Below, in pieces: positions 1-9,578 of a stretch of DNA of 64,000 bases. Within the stretch, counting starts at the first letter, position 1. Each line of letters opens with the position of its first letter. The stretch lies in NCBI GenBank assembly GCA_963714875.1, contig CAVQQI010000010.1, forward strand, positions 186,001-250,000, in the 5' to 3' direction. The notes beneath the pieces are model-generated. The model worked only from the letters and a program-made list of their open reading frames with translations, searched no databases and was not told the DNA's origin. The stretch comes from JBAOHV01 sp963714875 (lineage in GTDB: Bacteria; Actinomycetota; Acidimicrobiia; Acidimicrobiales; Microtrichaceae). Made by a program: the position numbers and the translations under genes.

Positions 1-271
1 CGGCCACGGCATCGAGCACGTCCCGCTCGGACTCCGACACCGTCAGGATGACCACCGGGCACTGCGCGGCGATCGCCTCGGCCACCGCGATCCCACCGCC
101 GTCGGGCATGTGCAGGTCGCACAGCACCAGGTCGGGCTGCTCGGCCCGTGCCACGTCGATGGCCTCACGCGCGTCGGCTGCCTCGCCGACCACCTCGATG
201 CCCTCACCGAGGTCCGAACGGATGCCGGTGCGCCAGATCGGGTGGTCGTCCGCGACCACGACACGGATCAT
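1..271 (-). CDS. Response regulator, NarL/LuxR-like receiver (partial, runs off window)
   Basis: Only the first 90 residues are present; the gene leaves the window at base 1. The translation starts MIRVVVADDHPIWRTGI and carries the receiver acidic pair (ADDH), the phospho-acceptor Asp in LVLCDLHMPDGG, and a Thr/Ser before the fourth strand (ILTVSES). Its ATG overlaps the stop of the upstream kinase (ATGA), so the two are translationally coupled partners. The kinase is of the HisKA_3 type, so a C-terminal LuxR helix-turn-helix is expected off-window but cannot be seen. Confidence 0.85.
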   Translation of the reverse strand, partial: MIRVVVADDHPIWRTGIRSDLGEGIEVVGEAADAREAIDVARAEQPDLVLCDLHMPDGGGIAVAEAIAAQCPVVILTVSESERDVLDAVA

Positions 272-1417
272 GGGACCCACAGTGTCACGTCGCACCCCGC
301 GCCCGGCGCGCTGCGCAACTCGGCGTCGCCGCCGACGCCGCCCAGCCGGCCGCGCACCGAGCTGGTGAGACCGTCGCCCTCGGTGGTCGCCGCGGGGTCG
401 AACCCCGAGCCCTCGTCGTGGACCACGACCTGGGTGCCACTCGGCGTTCGGCGATCCACCGACACCCACACGGTGGCAGCACCAGAGTGCTTCGCGGCGT
501 TCGTGACGGCTTCGCCGGTCGCCGCGACCAGCGCGTCGGCGGCGGCGCCATCTGCAGTGCCGGGATCGATCACGACGAACTGCACGGTCACCCCGTGGCG
601 CGACTCCACCCGGGCGAGCACCTGCTGCAGAGCGCTCGGCAGGTCGCGCAGCCGCACCGTCGGAGAGCGGCGCCGCCGGAGAGGATCGGTGCAGCTCGGT
701 CGGCGAGCCACGCAGGTAGGCGCGCAGCTCGACGTCCTGTTCACGCGCCAACGCCACCAGCGCCGGGTCGTCCGAGCGCCGCTGCACCACCGCCAGTGTC
801 TGCAGCACCCCGTCGTGCAGGGTGCGGGCCACGTCGTCGCGGGCCTCGGCCGCCGCTGCCACCTGCGCGGTCGTCCGCAGCTGTTGTGCCACCCACCCCG
901 CGGTCCACCCGGCGGCCGCGTACAACACCGTGGCCCCGGACAGGCCCAGGAGTCGGCCCGACAGGTCGCCGTCGAGTGCTGCGGCGCCGACACCGGCGAC
1001 GCCGACGACCGCACCGCCCAGCAGACCCCATCCGGGTCCGACGGCAACGCCGGTGGCGAGCACCGCCACCAGTGGCCACGCGGAGGCCAGGGATTGGGGT
1101 CGTTCCTCGCCGTGCACGAACTGGTCGACCGCCACGGTCGCGGACGCCAGGGCGATGTCGATCATGGCGGCGGGGCCGGCGATCCACCGTTGTCGGTGGG
1201 CAGCCGCGACGGTCCACACCGCGGACCACACCACCAGCGCCGCCAGCAGCACGAACGCCGGCACCGGTTCCCGCAGGACACCCGAGGATGCGTCGATCGC
1301 CGCGACCACGACCCCCCACGCCAGGGTGACCCCGCGCACCGCACCCAGGCCCAGTTCCATACGGCGCTGCACCGCGTCGGCGGTCGGGGTCCTGGACACG
1401 GTCCTCACGGGACACAT
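268..1417 (-). CDS. Sensor histidine kinase, HisKA_3/NarX-type, frameshifted
   Basis: Reading from ATG 1417, the N-terminal half has several hydrophobic membrane segments, then the HisKA_3 phospho-acceptor motif RTLHDGVLQTLAVVQ (about bases 790-830). The C-terminal half has an HATPase domain (N-box GEAVTNAAKHSG, G-box HDEGSGFDP). The halves are in different frames. A +1 shift near base 662, one extra C in a CC pair, separates them, and deleting it restores ...PLSTVRLRDLPSAL. The 3' end overlaps the response regulator by 4 nt. The start is uncertain; GTG 1408 is an alternative. The stimulus cannot be inferred. Confidence 0.75.
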
Positions 1418-1449
1418 CGTGGCCCACCGGAGCCCGACGGGCCGCGCCG

Positions 1450-2154
1450 TCACGGAGTGCGACCCGTCGACGAGCTGGCCGAGGACTGCGCACCCGACGG
1501 AACACCCGACCGGGCACCCGGCCCCTCACCCTCCGCCGGCGCGTCGGCCCGCAGTCCCGAGATCACCAGGTTCGAGCGTCGCCACTCGTTGAACGACCAC
1601 CAGAACAGCGGCACCGCGACACCGAGCGACACGGCGACCTGCGCCAGGTCCTCGCCGTACAGCGGCTGCGGCGTGGCGGCGACCAGCGAGGCGATCACGG
1701 CGTACACGTAGGTGATCAGTCGGATGATCCCGACCACGGCGGTGCAGGTCGCCAGGGTGCCGAACCAGAAACGTCGCTCGGGTGACCACACGGCGAAGGT
1801 CGAGGACCGCTCGGTGCGACGGGCCAGCGCGCCACACAGGAACGCGATCGGCGCCATCACCACCGACAGGGTCAGCGCCGACGCCGCGAGCTGGCGATCG
1901 GGGAACGGTGCCAGCAGCTGGTGCGCCGCGGTGGTGAACCCGACCGCTGCCAGCCCTGCGGACCAGCACAGCGAGAACCACAGCACCGGCTGACGGTCAC
2001 TCGACCGCAGCGACTGCAACGCACGTCGGGCGGCGTCGTCGGCGGACCAGCCGTTGCCGACCAGCTCCTGGGCGATCTCCGCGGGCGTGGAGCCCTGGTT
2101 GCGGCGTGTGGTCATCCACGCTGCGGTTGCATGGGTCTGCTCTGCGGTCTGCAT
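1450..2154 (-). CDS. Predicted multi-pass membrane protein with N-terminal helical domain
   Basis: A longer reading frame opens at 2355, but ATG 2154 is preferred because GGGAGG lies about 9 nt upstream and the extension is low-complexity and overlaps the divergent gene. The 234-residue protein has an N-terminal region resembling small UBA-like helices (TPAEIAQELVGNGWSADDAARRAL), then about four hydrophobic segments (from WFSLCWSAGLAAVGF to LGVAVPLFWWSF) and a polar Ser/Gly-rich tail. It lies about 30 nt upstream of the kinase on the same strand and may be co-transcribed. I do not recognise the family with certainty. Confidence 0.65.
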   Translation of the reverse strand: MQTAEQTHATAAWMTTRRNQGSTPAEIAQELVGNGWSADDAARRALQSLRSSDRQPVLWFSLCWSAGLAAVGFTTAAHQLLAPFPDRQLAASALTLSVVMAPIAFLCGALARRTERSSTFAVWSPERRFWFGTLATCTAVVGIIRLITYVYAVIASLVAATPQPLYGEDLAQVAVSLGVAVPLFWWSFNEWRRSNLVISGLRADAPAEGEGPGARSGVPSGAQSSASSSTGRTP

Positions 2155-2335
2155 GGTGTGGCACCTCCCGGGTGGACTCGTTCGGTCCGCCTCGTGGTCC
2201 ACTGTCGGGCGTGGGGGCCGGACACGGAATCCGGACCAGCCCCCATCCGGCGCTGGGGGACCCCCAACGGCGGCGACGAACGCGGTTCGGCCCGCGTGGG
2301 AATCCGGCGGCGCCGAACTACCGTGGGCCACCGCG

Positions 2336-3896
2336 ATGTCCTCCGACCGAACCACAGCTCCAGGCAGTCGTGTTCGACACCGACGGTGTCATCACCCGCA
2401 CTGCCGCGGTCCACTTCGCTGCGTGGAAGCAGGTGTTCGACCCCTTCCTCGCCAGTCACGGCGTGGGCGACGGGGCGCGTCCCTTCACCGACGCCGACTA
2501 CCGACGTCACGTCGACGGCATCGGCCGCTACGACGGGGTCGCAGCGCTGGTCGCGGACCGCGGCATCGAGCTGCCATGGGGCTCCCCCGAGGACGCACCG
2601 GGTGACGCCACGGTCTGCGCGCTCGGGAACCGCAAGAACGCGGCGTTCGCCGAGGCGGTGGCGCGTGACGGGGTCGAGCCGTACCGGACCACCCGCCGCT
2701 TCATCGAACGACTGCACGACGCAGGTGTGCGCACCGCGGTCATCTCGGCCAGCAAGAACTGCCGGCTGGTGCTCGACGCAGCGGGCATGGCCGACCTGTT
2801 CGACGTGCGCGTCGACGGCAACGACCTGGCCGAACTCGGACTGCCCGGCAAGCCCGACCCGGCGGTGTTCCTGACCGCGGTCGAGCGCCTCGGCGTCGAC
2901 CCGTCGAGAGCAGCGGTGGTCGAGGACGCGGTGTCGGGGGTGCAGGCCGGACGTGCGGGCGGGTTCGCCACGGTGATCGGTGTCGACCGCACCCGGCGGC
3001 CGGACGCGCTCGCTGAGTACGCCGACCTGGTGGTGCCCGACCTGGCCGATGTCGAGGTGGTCGACGGCGCGCTCCGTGTCGCCGCCCGCCCACAGGTGGC
3101 GGTGTCCGACCTGGCGTCCGCGCTGACCGACACCGACCTGCCCCGCATGCTGGAGGACCGACCGGTCGCGGTGTTCCTGGACTACGACGGAACCCTCACC
3201 CCCATCGTCGACCGTCCCGAGGACGCCCTGCTGCCGGCGGAGACCGCGGCCGAGCTGGTGGCGCTGGCGAAGGTGGCGACGGTCGGCATCATCAGCGGCC
3301 GCGACCTGGACGACGTCCTGGGGTTGGTCGACGTCGACGTCGAGGGCATGTGGTTCGCCGGCAGCCACGGCTTCGACGTCCTGACCGCCGATGGCGAGCG
3401 CCGACAGTTCGAACAGGGGGCCGCCGCGCTGCCCGGTCTGGACGCTGCTGAGGCGACGCTGGCGGAGGCGATCGGGGTGGCACCGGGTGCGTGGGTCGAG
3501 CGGAAGCGCTTCGCCATCGCGGTGCACCACCGGGCCTCGGCCGAGGCCGACATCCCCGCGCTCGAAGCGGTGGTCGCAGCGATCGCGGACGCGGACCCGA
3601 CGCTGCGCATGACCGGCGGCAAGAAGATCTTCGAGCTGCGACCCGCGGCGGACTGGCACAAGGGCACGGCGCTGCGCTGGCTCGCCGACGCCGCCGGGCT
3701 CCCACCCGACACGCTGCTGGTGTTCGTCGGCGACGACGTCACCGACGAGGACGCGCTCGACGAGGTGCGATCGCACGGCCTCGGCGTGGTCGTCGAGGTG
3801 CAGGATCGTCCGACCGCGGCGCACATGCGGCTGGACGAACCGTCCCAGGTCGCGCAGCTGCTGGCGCGCATTCGCACGGAGGTGACCCAGCGGTGA
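2336..3896 (+). CDS. otsB: Fusion of beta-phosphoglucomutase-like HAD and trehalose-6-phosphate phosphatase (OtsB)
   Basis: Two HAD phosphatase domains lie in tandem. The first has the beta-phosphoglucomutase signature (VVFDTDGVITRTAAVHFAAWK region, then GKPDPAVF and VVEDAVSGVQAG). The second is a trehalose-6-phosphate phosphatase (FLDYDGTLTPI, IISGRDLDDV, GGKKIFELRP, FVGDDVTDEDA). The plausible ATG at 2336 is one frame off the body, suggesting a +1 indel between 2340 and 2370; the body frame is open further upstream without a convincing start. Its stop overlaps the GTG of the GH65 gene (GTGA). Mycobacterial OtsB1 combines HAD, OtsB and GH65 parts in one long protein; here they are two genes. 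Confidence 0.85.
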
Positions 3897-6309
3897 ACGA
3901 GTGGATGTGGATCTACGAGGGGTTCGACCCCGAGGACGAACGCCAGCGCGAAGCGCTGTGCACCCTGGGCAACGGCTACGTCGCCACCCGCGGCGCGCTG
4001 GCAGAGGTCGATGCCGGCGAGGTGCACTACCCCGGCACCTACCTGGCCGGTGTCGCCAACCGGCTCTCGAGCGAGATCGCCGGTCGGACGGTGACCAACG
4101 AGAGCCTGGTCAACGCCCCCAACTGGATGGTGCTGCGGTGTCGCGTGCCCGGCGGCGAGTGGTTCGGCCCCGAGACCGCGGTGACCGAGGCGCACCACCT
4201 CGAGCTGGACCTGCACCGATCGGTGCTCACCCGCCGCTCACGGCTGCGTGACGCGACGGGCAGGGTACTGAGCGTCACCCAGCGTCGCTTCGTCAGCCTC
4301 CGCGACCCGCACCTCCTGGTGATCGAGTCGACGTGGGTGCCCGAGAACTTCTCCGGGCCCCTCGAGGTGCTGTCCGCGTTGGACGGCACGGTCATCAACG
4401 GCGGGGTGCGCCGCTACGCCGAGCTGCCCGTCGGACCACCTGGAGCACGTGCTCACCGAGTCTCCCGACGACGAGACGGTGCTGTTGCACGTGCGCACCA
4501 ACGATTCCGGGCATCGACATCGTCCAGTGCGCCCGCACCAGATGCTGCGTCGCGGGGGAACCGGCGACGGTCACCCGCTCGACCGAGGAACGCGAACGAT
4601 GGATCGGCCAGACCGTGTCGGTCCAGGTCGACCAGGGACAGGAGTTGGTGGTCGAGAAGGTCGTCGCGCTCTACACCTCGCGCGACGACGGCATCTACTC
4701 GCCGCGGGTCGCGGCGACACGCGACGCTGCGATGGCCGGCGACTTCGACGTGCTGCTGGAGCGCCACGTCACCTCGTGGTCACACGCGTGGAACCGCTGT
4801 CGCATCTCGCTCGAGGGCGATGTCGGCCACACCGCTCGGGTGCTGAACCTGCACATCTTCCACCTGCTGCAGACCGTGTCGAAGAACACCACCGAGCTCG
4901 ACGCCGGAGTGCCGGCACGGGGCCTGCACGGCGAGGCCTACCGGGGCCACATCTTCTGGGACGAGCTGTTCATCTTCCCGTTCCTGACCATGCGGATCCC
5001 CGAGCTGACCCGGGCGCTGCTGCGCTACCGAACCCGTCGGCTCGACCGAGCTCGCGAAGCAGCGGCGGCCGAGGGCTTCGCCGGGGCGATGTTCCCGTGG
5101 CAGAGCGGCAGCGACGGCTCCGAGGAGACCCAGACGCTGCATCTCAACCCGAAGTCGGGTCGGTGGCTGCCCGACGCGTCGCACCTGCAGCGTCACATCA
5201 ACGCGGCGGTGGTCTACAACGTCTGGCAGTACTGGCAGGTCACGACCGACCTGGAGTTCATGCGGTTCTGGGGCGCCGAGCTGATCCTGGAGATCGCCCG
5301 GTTCTGGTCCAGCGCGGCGACCTACAACCACGCGCTCGACCGCTACGAGATCCTGGGTGTGGTCGGCCCCGACGAGTACCACGAGCGCTACCCCGACCGC
5401 GAGGAGCCGGGGCTCGACAACAACGCCTACACCAACGTCATGGCGGTCTGGTGCCTGTTGCGGGCGTTCGACACCATGGAGCTGCTGCCCGAGTCGCGGC
5501 GCGCCGAGCTGGTCGAGAAGATGCGCATCACCCATGAGGAGCTGGACCGCTGGGGTGAGATCACCCGCAAGATGCGCCTGTGCTTCCACGACGGCGGCGT
5601 GCTCAGCCAGTTCGAGGGCTACGACGAGCTCGAGGAGCTGGACTGGGACGCCTACCGCGAGAAGTACGGCAACATCGGCCGGCTCGACCGCATCCTCGAA
5701 GCCGAGGGCGACACGACCAACCGCTACAAGCTGTCCAAGCAGGCCGACACGATGATGCTGTTCCACCTGTTGTCGCCCGAGGAGTTCGGAGCACTCCTCG
5801 ACAACCTGGGCTACGACTGCGACGAGGGGTTCTTCGAGCGGAACCTCCTCTACTACGAGCAGCGCACCGCCCACGGCTCGACGCTCAGCGGCATGGTGCA
5901 CGCATGGCTGCACAGCCGGCTGGACCCCTCGGAGTCATGGCCCAGGTTCCGCAGGGCACTCGAGTCCGACATCAACGACGTGCAGGGCGGGACGACCGCC
6001 GAGGGCATCCACCTGGGCGCCATGGCCGGCACGGTCGACCTGGTGCAGCGATGCTACGGCGGCGTCGAGATCCGCGACGACAAGCTGCGGTTGTCGCCCC
6101 GTCTGCCCGACGAGCTGCACGAGCTGCGGTTCTCGGTCATCTACCGCCGCCAGCACATCGATCTGGTGATCTCGCACGAGCGGATCATGGCGCGCCTGAG
6201 CGAGGACGCCACCCGGGGGGAGGCCGTCGAGATCGAGATCCACGGCACCACCCGCTGTCTGGAACCCGGTGACGTGTTCGACGTGCAGCTCGAATCCCCG
6301 CAGGGCTGA
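3893..6309 (+). CDS. Glycoside hydrolase family 65 disaccharide phosphorylase (trehalose phosphorylase-like), two frameshifts
   Basis: It starts GTG at 3893 inside the otsB stop (VNEWMWIYEGFDPEDER). GH65 enzymes phosphorolyse trehalose, maltose or kojibiose to beta-glucose-1-phosphate and glucose. The catalytic-acid motif VVGPDEYHER is near base 5360, with GLHGEAYRGHIFWDELF and the C-terminal beta-sandwich (IHLGAMAGTVDLVQRCYGG) also present. Two +1 shifts, extra G at 4433-4434 and at 4509-4511, break the frame; removing them restores VDHLEHVL and DSGIDIVQC. With the upstream OtsB and phosphoglucomutase domains this makes a complete trehalose-phosphate to glucose-6-phosphate route. Trehalose as substrate is inferred from context. 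Confidence 0.85.
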
Positions 6310-6322
6310 GGGGACGGGCGCG

Positions 6323-7279
6323 ATGGCCGGCGGTCTGGTCGGGCTGTTCGACGACGTCGCGGCGCTGGCCAAGCTGGCGGCCGCCTCGGTGGACGACGTC
6401 GGTGCTGCCGCCGGCAGGGCGAGCGTGAAGGCCGCCGGAGTGGTCGTCGACGACGCGGCGGTCACGCCGGCCTACGTCCGGGGGCTGGCCGCCGAACGGG
6501 AGCTGCCGATCATCAAGCGCATCGCGCTCGGCTCGCTGCGCAACAAGTTGGTGTTCATCCTGCCCGCCGCGCTGCTGCTGAGCGCGGTCGCGCCGATCGT
6601 CGTCGAGATCATCTTGATGTTCGGTGGCTGTTTCCTGGCCTACGAAGGCGCCCACAAGCTGATCCACGCGCTGCGCCACGACGACCACGACCACGAGGTC
6701 CCGGTGGTGATGCGGGGCCCCGAGGTCGAGTCCGCCACGGTGTCCGGTGCGATCCGCACCGACTTCATCCTGTCGGCGGAGATCATGGTGATCGCCCTCA
6801 AGGAGGTGATCGACGAGCCGGTCGTGTCGCGAGGGGTGATCCTGGCGATCGTCGGCGTGGTGATCACGGTGGTGGTCTACGGGGCGGTCGCGCTGATCGT
6901 GAAGATGGACGACGTCGGCCTGCGCCTGGCGCAACGACCCTCGCCGCGGGCCCAGCGCATCGGGCGGGCGATGGTGTCGGGCATGCCGAAGGTGCTGGCC
7001 TGGCTGTCCGTGATCGGGACCGCTGCGATGTTGTGGGTCGGCGGACACATCCTGCTCGTCGGGGCCGACGAGCTGGGATGGACCACGCCGTACCACCTGG
7101 TCCACGAGGCCGAGCAGCTGGTGCACGACGTGCCGGCGATCGGCGGTGTGCTCGGGTGGACGGTCAACACGGCCATCTCGGCGGTGGTCGGACTGGTGGT
7201 CGGTTCCCTGCTGGTGGCAGCAGTGGGCATGCTTCCGTCCGGCGGCCGCAGGGCCGACCACTCTGCAGCGGCGCAGTAG
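6323..7279 (+). CDS. DUF808 family membrane protein (YedI-like)
   Basis: ATG 6323 is chosen over the upstream in-frame ATG because GAGGGGACG lies just before it and the extension overlaps the GH65 gene. The 318-residue product begins GGLVGLFDDVAALAKLAAAS and contains several membrane segments (LVFILPAALLLSAVAPIVVE, GVILAIVGVVITVVVYGAVA, VNTAISAVVGLVVGSLLVAA). It matches the DUF808 layout, including the VKAAGVVVDDAAVTPAYV stretch and a His/Asp cluster (HDDHDHE) after the second segment. The molecular role of DUF808 is unknown. It follows the trehalose genes by 13 nt and may share their transcript. Confidence 0.8.
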   Translation: MAGGLVGLFDDVAALAKLAAASVDDVGAAAGRASVKAAGVVVDDAAVTPAYVRGLAAERELPIIKRIALGSLRNKLVFILPAALLLSAVAPIVVEIILMFGGCFLAYEGAHKLIHALRHDDHDHEVPVVMRGPEVESATVSGAIRTDFILSAEIMVIALKEVIDEPVVSRGVILAIVGVVITVVVYGAVALIVKMDDVGLRLAQRPSPRAQRIGRAMVSGMPKVLAWLSVIGTAAMLWVGGHILLVGADELGWTTPYHLVHEAEQLVHDVPAIGGVLGWTVNTAISAVVGLVVGSLLVAAVGMLPSGGRRADHSAAAQ

Positions 7280-7336
7280 CTGCGTCAGGGAGTACGAGAC
7301 ACCGGACTCGCCGGTCGCCGGTCGACCTGACGCGGA

Positions 7337-7362
7337 GGAACCCCTGTGCACACAGGGGTTCC
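7337..7362 (-). terminator. Hairpin terminator downstream of first tRNA-Ser
   Basis: A 12-bp perfect inverted repeat (GGAACCCCTGTG / CACAGGGGTTCC, centre CA) sits just 3' of the minus-strand tRNA-Ser. Its core resembles the hairpin after tRNA-Thr at 62686-62720. It may also stop the DUF808 transcript coming from the other strand. No clear U-tract is visible. Confidence 0.6.
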
Positions 7363-7477
7363 GCGGCGGAAGGAGGGGGATTCGAACCCCCGGAACCCGT
7401 GAAGGTTCAACGGTTTTCAAGACCGTCGCATTCGTCCGCTCTGCCATCCTTCCGCCCGACAGCGTAGACGGCGGTCG
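7362..7477. repeat. 116-bp perfect direct repeat, copy 1 (contains tRNA-Ser)
   Basis: Bases 7362-7477 are identical to 10435-10550. The repeat holds the complete tRNA-Ser gene, 5 nt on its 3' side and 24 nt of upstream DNA including a -10 box. Copy 1 keeps the tRNA terminator on its left. Confidence 0.95.
7367..7453 (-). tRNA. tRNA-Ser (anticodon UGA), copy 1
   Basis: Read on the minus strand, the acceptor stem GGAAGGA pairs with TCCTTCC and is followed by discriminator G, as expected for Ser. The anticodon arm is ACGGT-CTTGAAA-ACCGT, giving anticodon UGA. A long variable arm (AACCTTCACGGGTT) and the T-loop GTTCGAATC are present. CCA is not encoded. A TACGCT -10 box ends 7 nt before the mature 5' end, so the primary transcript may start at or close to the tRNA itself. 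Confidence 0.97.
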
Positions 7478-7690
7478 CAGCGACTGGGGCAGAGCCGAAG
7501 CCCGTGGAGACCGCACCCGGACACGGGTCCGCGATTCTGTCGAATCAGGTTGGTCGGGTCGGCCAATCGCACCCCGCGGCAGCGTTCATCGAGGAGGCCG
7601 CAGCTCGTCCGGTCGTCTCGCGCTCCCGGCGCGACCCGCTCGCCAGCGCGTTCCTCGGAACCAGGTCGATCGGCGCGCATCGGCTCTGCC

Positions 7691-8402
7691 ACGGTCGTGG
7701 CAGACTCGGCGAGGGTCGAGCCGGGACGGCCGACGAGTGCTCGGGTACCGAGTTGTTCGAGGCGCTCGGCGGTCTCGTCAGCGAGCGGTCGCACCTCGGG
7801 GATCGTCACGGTCAGCACGGCGAGGTCCACCTCGTGCGGCGAAGGTCACCAGCTCGTCAGCCGGCATATCGGCGCCGAGGTGTTGGACCTTCCAGTTGTC
7901 CTCGCGCAGCGCGGCTGCCGCCATCGAGGTGGGGAGGCCGTGGTGATCCCCGGAGAGGGCGGCGACCATGGCCGTGCCACGACGACGGCCCCTCGGGTTG
8001 GGATCGTGCTCGCCGAGTATGCGTTGCACGATCGCCGAGGCGCGATGCTCGACCCAGATCGGGAGTCGTCCTGCGTGCCACTCGGATCCGATGTGCGTCA
8101 GCGCCGGCACGAGGAGCTCGGTGGTGACGGTGGTCAGGAGGACACCGTCGGCGAGCAGGCTCGACGCGAGCCGTCGGGCGGTGCGCTCGTCGCCGTCGCC
8201 GAGCGCCGTCGTCATCTGTCGGCGTAGCTGTTCATACCCGCCGCGTGGACGCCGTTCGGGCACCGCACTGGGCATGGAACGACGCTCGGCGAAGGCAGTG
8301 ACCTCGGTGGGGTCCAAGACGTACCGACCCTGCACGCGACGTGCTGGCAGGTCTGGAGTGCACGCCGAGCAGCTCGGCCGGATCTTCGCCGATGGTGATG
8401 AC
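7691..8402 (-). pseudogene. CarH/LitR-like B12-binding transcriptional regulator, disrupted
   Basis: The middle section matches photoreceptor-type regulators: helix-turn-helix wing LPARRVQGRYVLDPTEV, a B12-binding cap helical bundle (LLVPALTHIGSEWHAGRL, WVEHRASAIVQRILGEH), and the cobalamin domain (MVAALSGDHHGLPTSMAAAAL, VQHLGADMPADELV). Near 7835 a +1 shift moves the reading to DLAVLTVTIPEVRPLADE. The N-terminus (ITIGEDPAELLGVH) is in a third frame, and about a dozen residues of the recognition helix are missing, apparently deleted. No start codon is present; an in-frame TAG precedes the HTH. Relatives use adenosylcobalamin to sense light and control carotenoid or photolyase genes. Whether this copy is dead or misassembled cannot be decided here. 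Confidence 0.7.
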
Positions 8403-8438
8403 CTACTGACGGGACCTACGTCAGGACGGGCGGAGGGC

Positions 8439-8960
8439 GTCGACTGGCCCGTCCCGTTGCTCCTCGCCGAGCTGGTGATCGTGTTGAAGCTCGCCAAGAA
8501 CACCACGCGCAGCCTCATCATCCGACTCGGCGTCGCAGCGGTGGCCATGATCGTGCTGGGCTACCCGGGCGAGATCGCTGCTCCCGACTCGGGCACCAGG
8601 ACGCTGTTCGGCATCCTCTCCACGATCCCGTTCCTCTACATCCTGTACGTGCTGTTCGTGGAGCTCGGCCGCTCGCTCGACCGCCAGAACCCACGTGTCC
8701 GCAAGATCGTCGATGGTCTGCGGTTCCTGCTCCTGGCGACGTGGGGCGTCTACCCGCTCGCCTACATCGCACCGTCGGTGATCGACAACCCGGCCACCGC
8801 CGAGGTCGTGCGACAGGTCGGCTACTCGATCGCCGACATCCTCGCCAAGCCGGTCTTCGGTCTGTTCATCCTGGCCATCGCCCTGATCAAGACCCAGGAC
8901 GACGCAGCCAGCGAGACCGGTGACCTGCCCGGACAGCTCGACGAGCTCGAGCAGGCCTGA
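8439..8960 (+). pseudogene. Microbial rhodopsin (actinorhodopsin-like), C-terminal part from helix C
   Basis: From VDWPVPLLLAEL onward the frame matches proton-pumping rhodopsins. Helix C keeps the Asp-Trp of the proton acceptor and a Glu at the donor end. Helix F has WGVYPLAY, and helix G has YSIADILAKPVFGLF with the retinal-binding Lys. Helices A and B and a start codon are absent. Helix C also seems to lack two residues where LLTVP is usual (DWPVP), removing the usual Thr. The missing 5' part coincides with the missing 5' end of the divergent regulator, so one deletion across the shared promoter region would explain both. GTG 8358 is in frame but lies antisense to the regulator and is unlikely. 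Confidence 0.8.
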
Positions 8961-9035
8961 GCCAGCACCTTCGGGGGTCCGGGCAGCAGCCCGGGCCCCC
9001 GCCAGCCACATCCATCACGAACTGGGAGCCACCCG

Positions 9036-9515
9036 ATGACCATCACCGAATCCGTTCTCGGATCACCACTCGACCGGTCCCACGCCGAGTACGACCAGCG
9101 TCCGTTCTTCGATGAGACGCTGACCCTGCTTCGCAGCGTGCGTGATCACGACTTCGATCGCCTCGCAGAACTCTGCGACGACGATTTCGGCATCGTCGAC
9201 GTGGACCCCTCCGGAGCATCGGTTGCGATCCGGACCCGTGCAGAGTGGGAGCAGTGGTTCCACCAGTTGTTCGCCCAGCTCGACGCGCTCGGTGCCGATA
9301 CCGACAGCGAGATCCTCGACTACGTCGCTGTCGAGGGACCGTCCCTGGGCTACTCGGTGCTCGACTTCCGTCAGACGCTCACCGTGGGCGACCTCACCGC
9401 TGCCTTCGACTGTCTGGCAACGATCATCTGGAAGAGGACGCCGGACGGGTGGCGTGAAGCACGTTGGCATGCATCGGTGATCTCGACCGACATACCCGAC
9501 GGCTTCGGCGCCTGA
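9036..9515 (+). CDS. SnoaL/NTF2-like fold protein
   Basis: This 159-residue soluble protein starts 75 nt after the rhodopsin fragment, with GGGAGCC upstream of ATG. The pattern fits the NTF2-like fold: an N-terminal helix (FFDETLTLLRSVRDHDFDRLAELCDDDF), a middle helix (RTRAEWEQWFHQLFAQLDAL) and repeated strands (YSVLDFRQTL, CLATIIWKRT, GWREARWHASVIS). Family members serve as small-molecule isomerases, hydratases or ligand-binding proteins, and no catalytic set can be assigned here. It is intact, in contrast to its two upstream neighbours, and is followed by a strong hairpin. Confidence 0.75.
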   Translation: MTITESVLGSPLDRSHAEYDQRPFFDETLTLLRSVRDHDFDRLAELCDDDFGIVDVDPSGASVAIRTRAEWEQWFHQLFAQLDALGADTDSEILDYVAVEGPSLGYSVLDFRQTLTVGDLTAAFDCLATIIWKRTPDGWREARWHASVISTDIPDGFGA

Positions 9516-9548
9516 GAGGTCGCCAGGTTCGGTGAATGCGAGCGGTTC

Positions 9549-9578
9549 TCGGGGACGCTTCAGCGGAAGCGTCCCCGA
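9549..9578 (+). terminator. Hairpin terminator after NTF2-like gene
   Basis: A 13-bp stem (9549-9561 with 9566-9578) closes an AGCG tetraloop, starting 34 nt after the stop codon. The region from here to 9951 shows no convincing gene on either strand. Confidence 0.7.

Noticed and set aside
2112..3824. Long open frame on the minus strand opposite the HAD-OtsB gene
   Set aside because: High-GC codon bias leaves antisense frames open; the translation is His/Gln/Arg-rich without motifs, and the plus strand has two complete HAD domains.
7417..7830. Reading frame running from the B12-domain end through the tRNA-Ser gene
   Set aside because: Its last third is the tRNA sequence itself; only the N-terminal stretch (DLAVLTVTIPEV...) belongs to the regulator.
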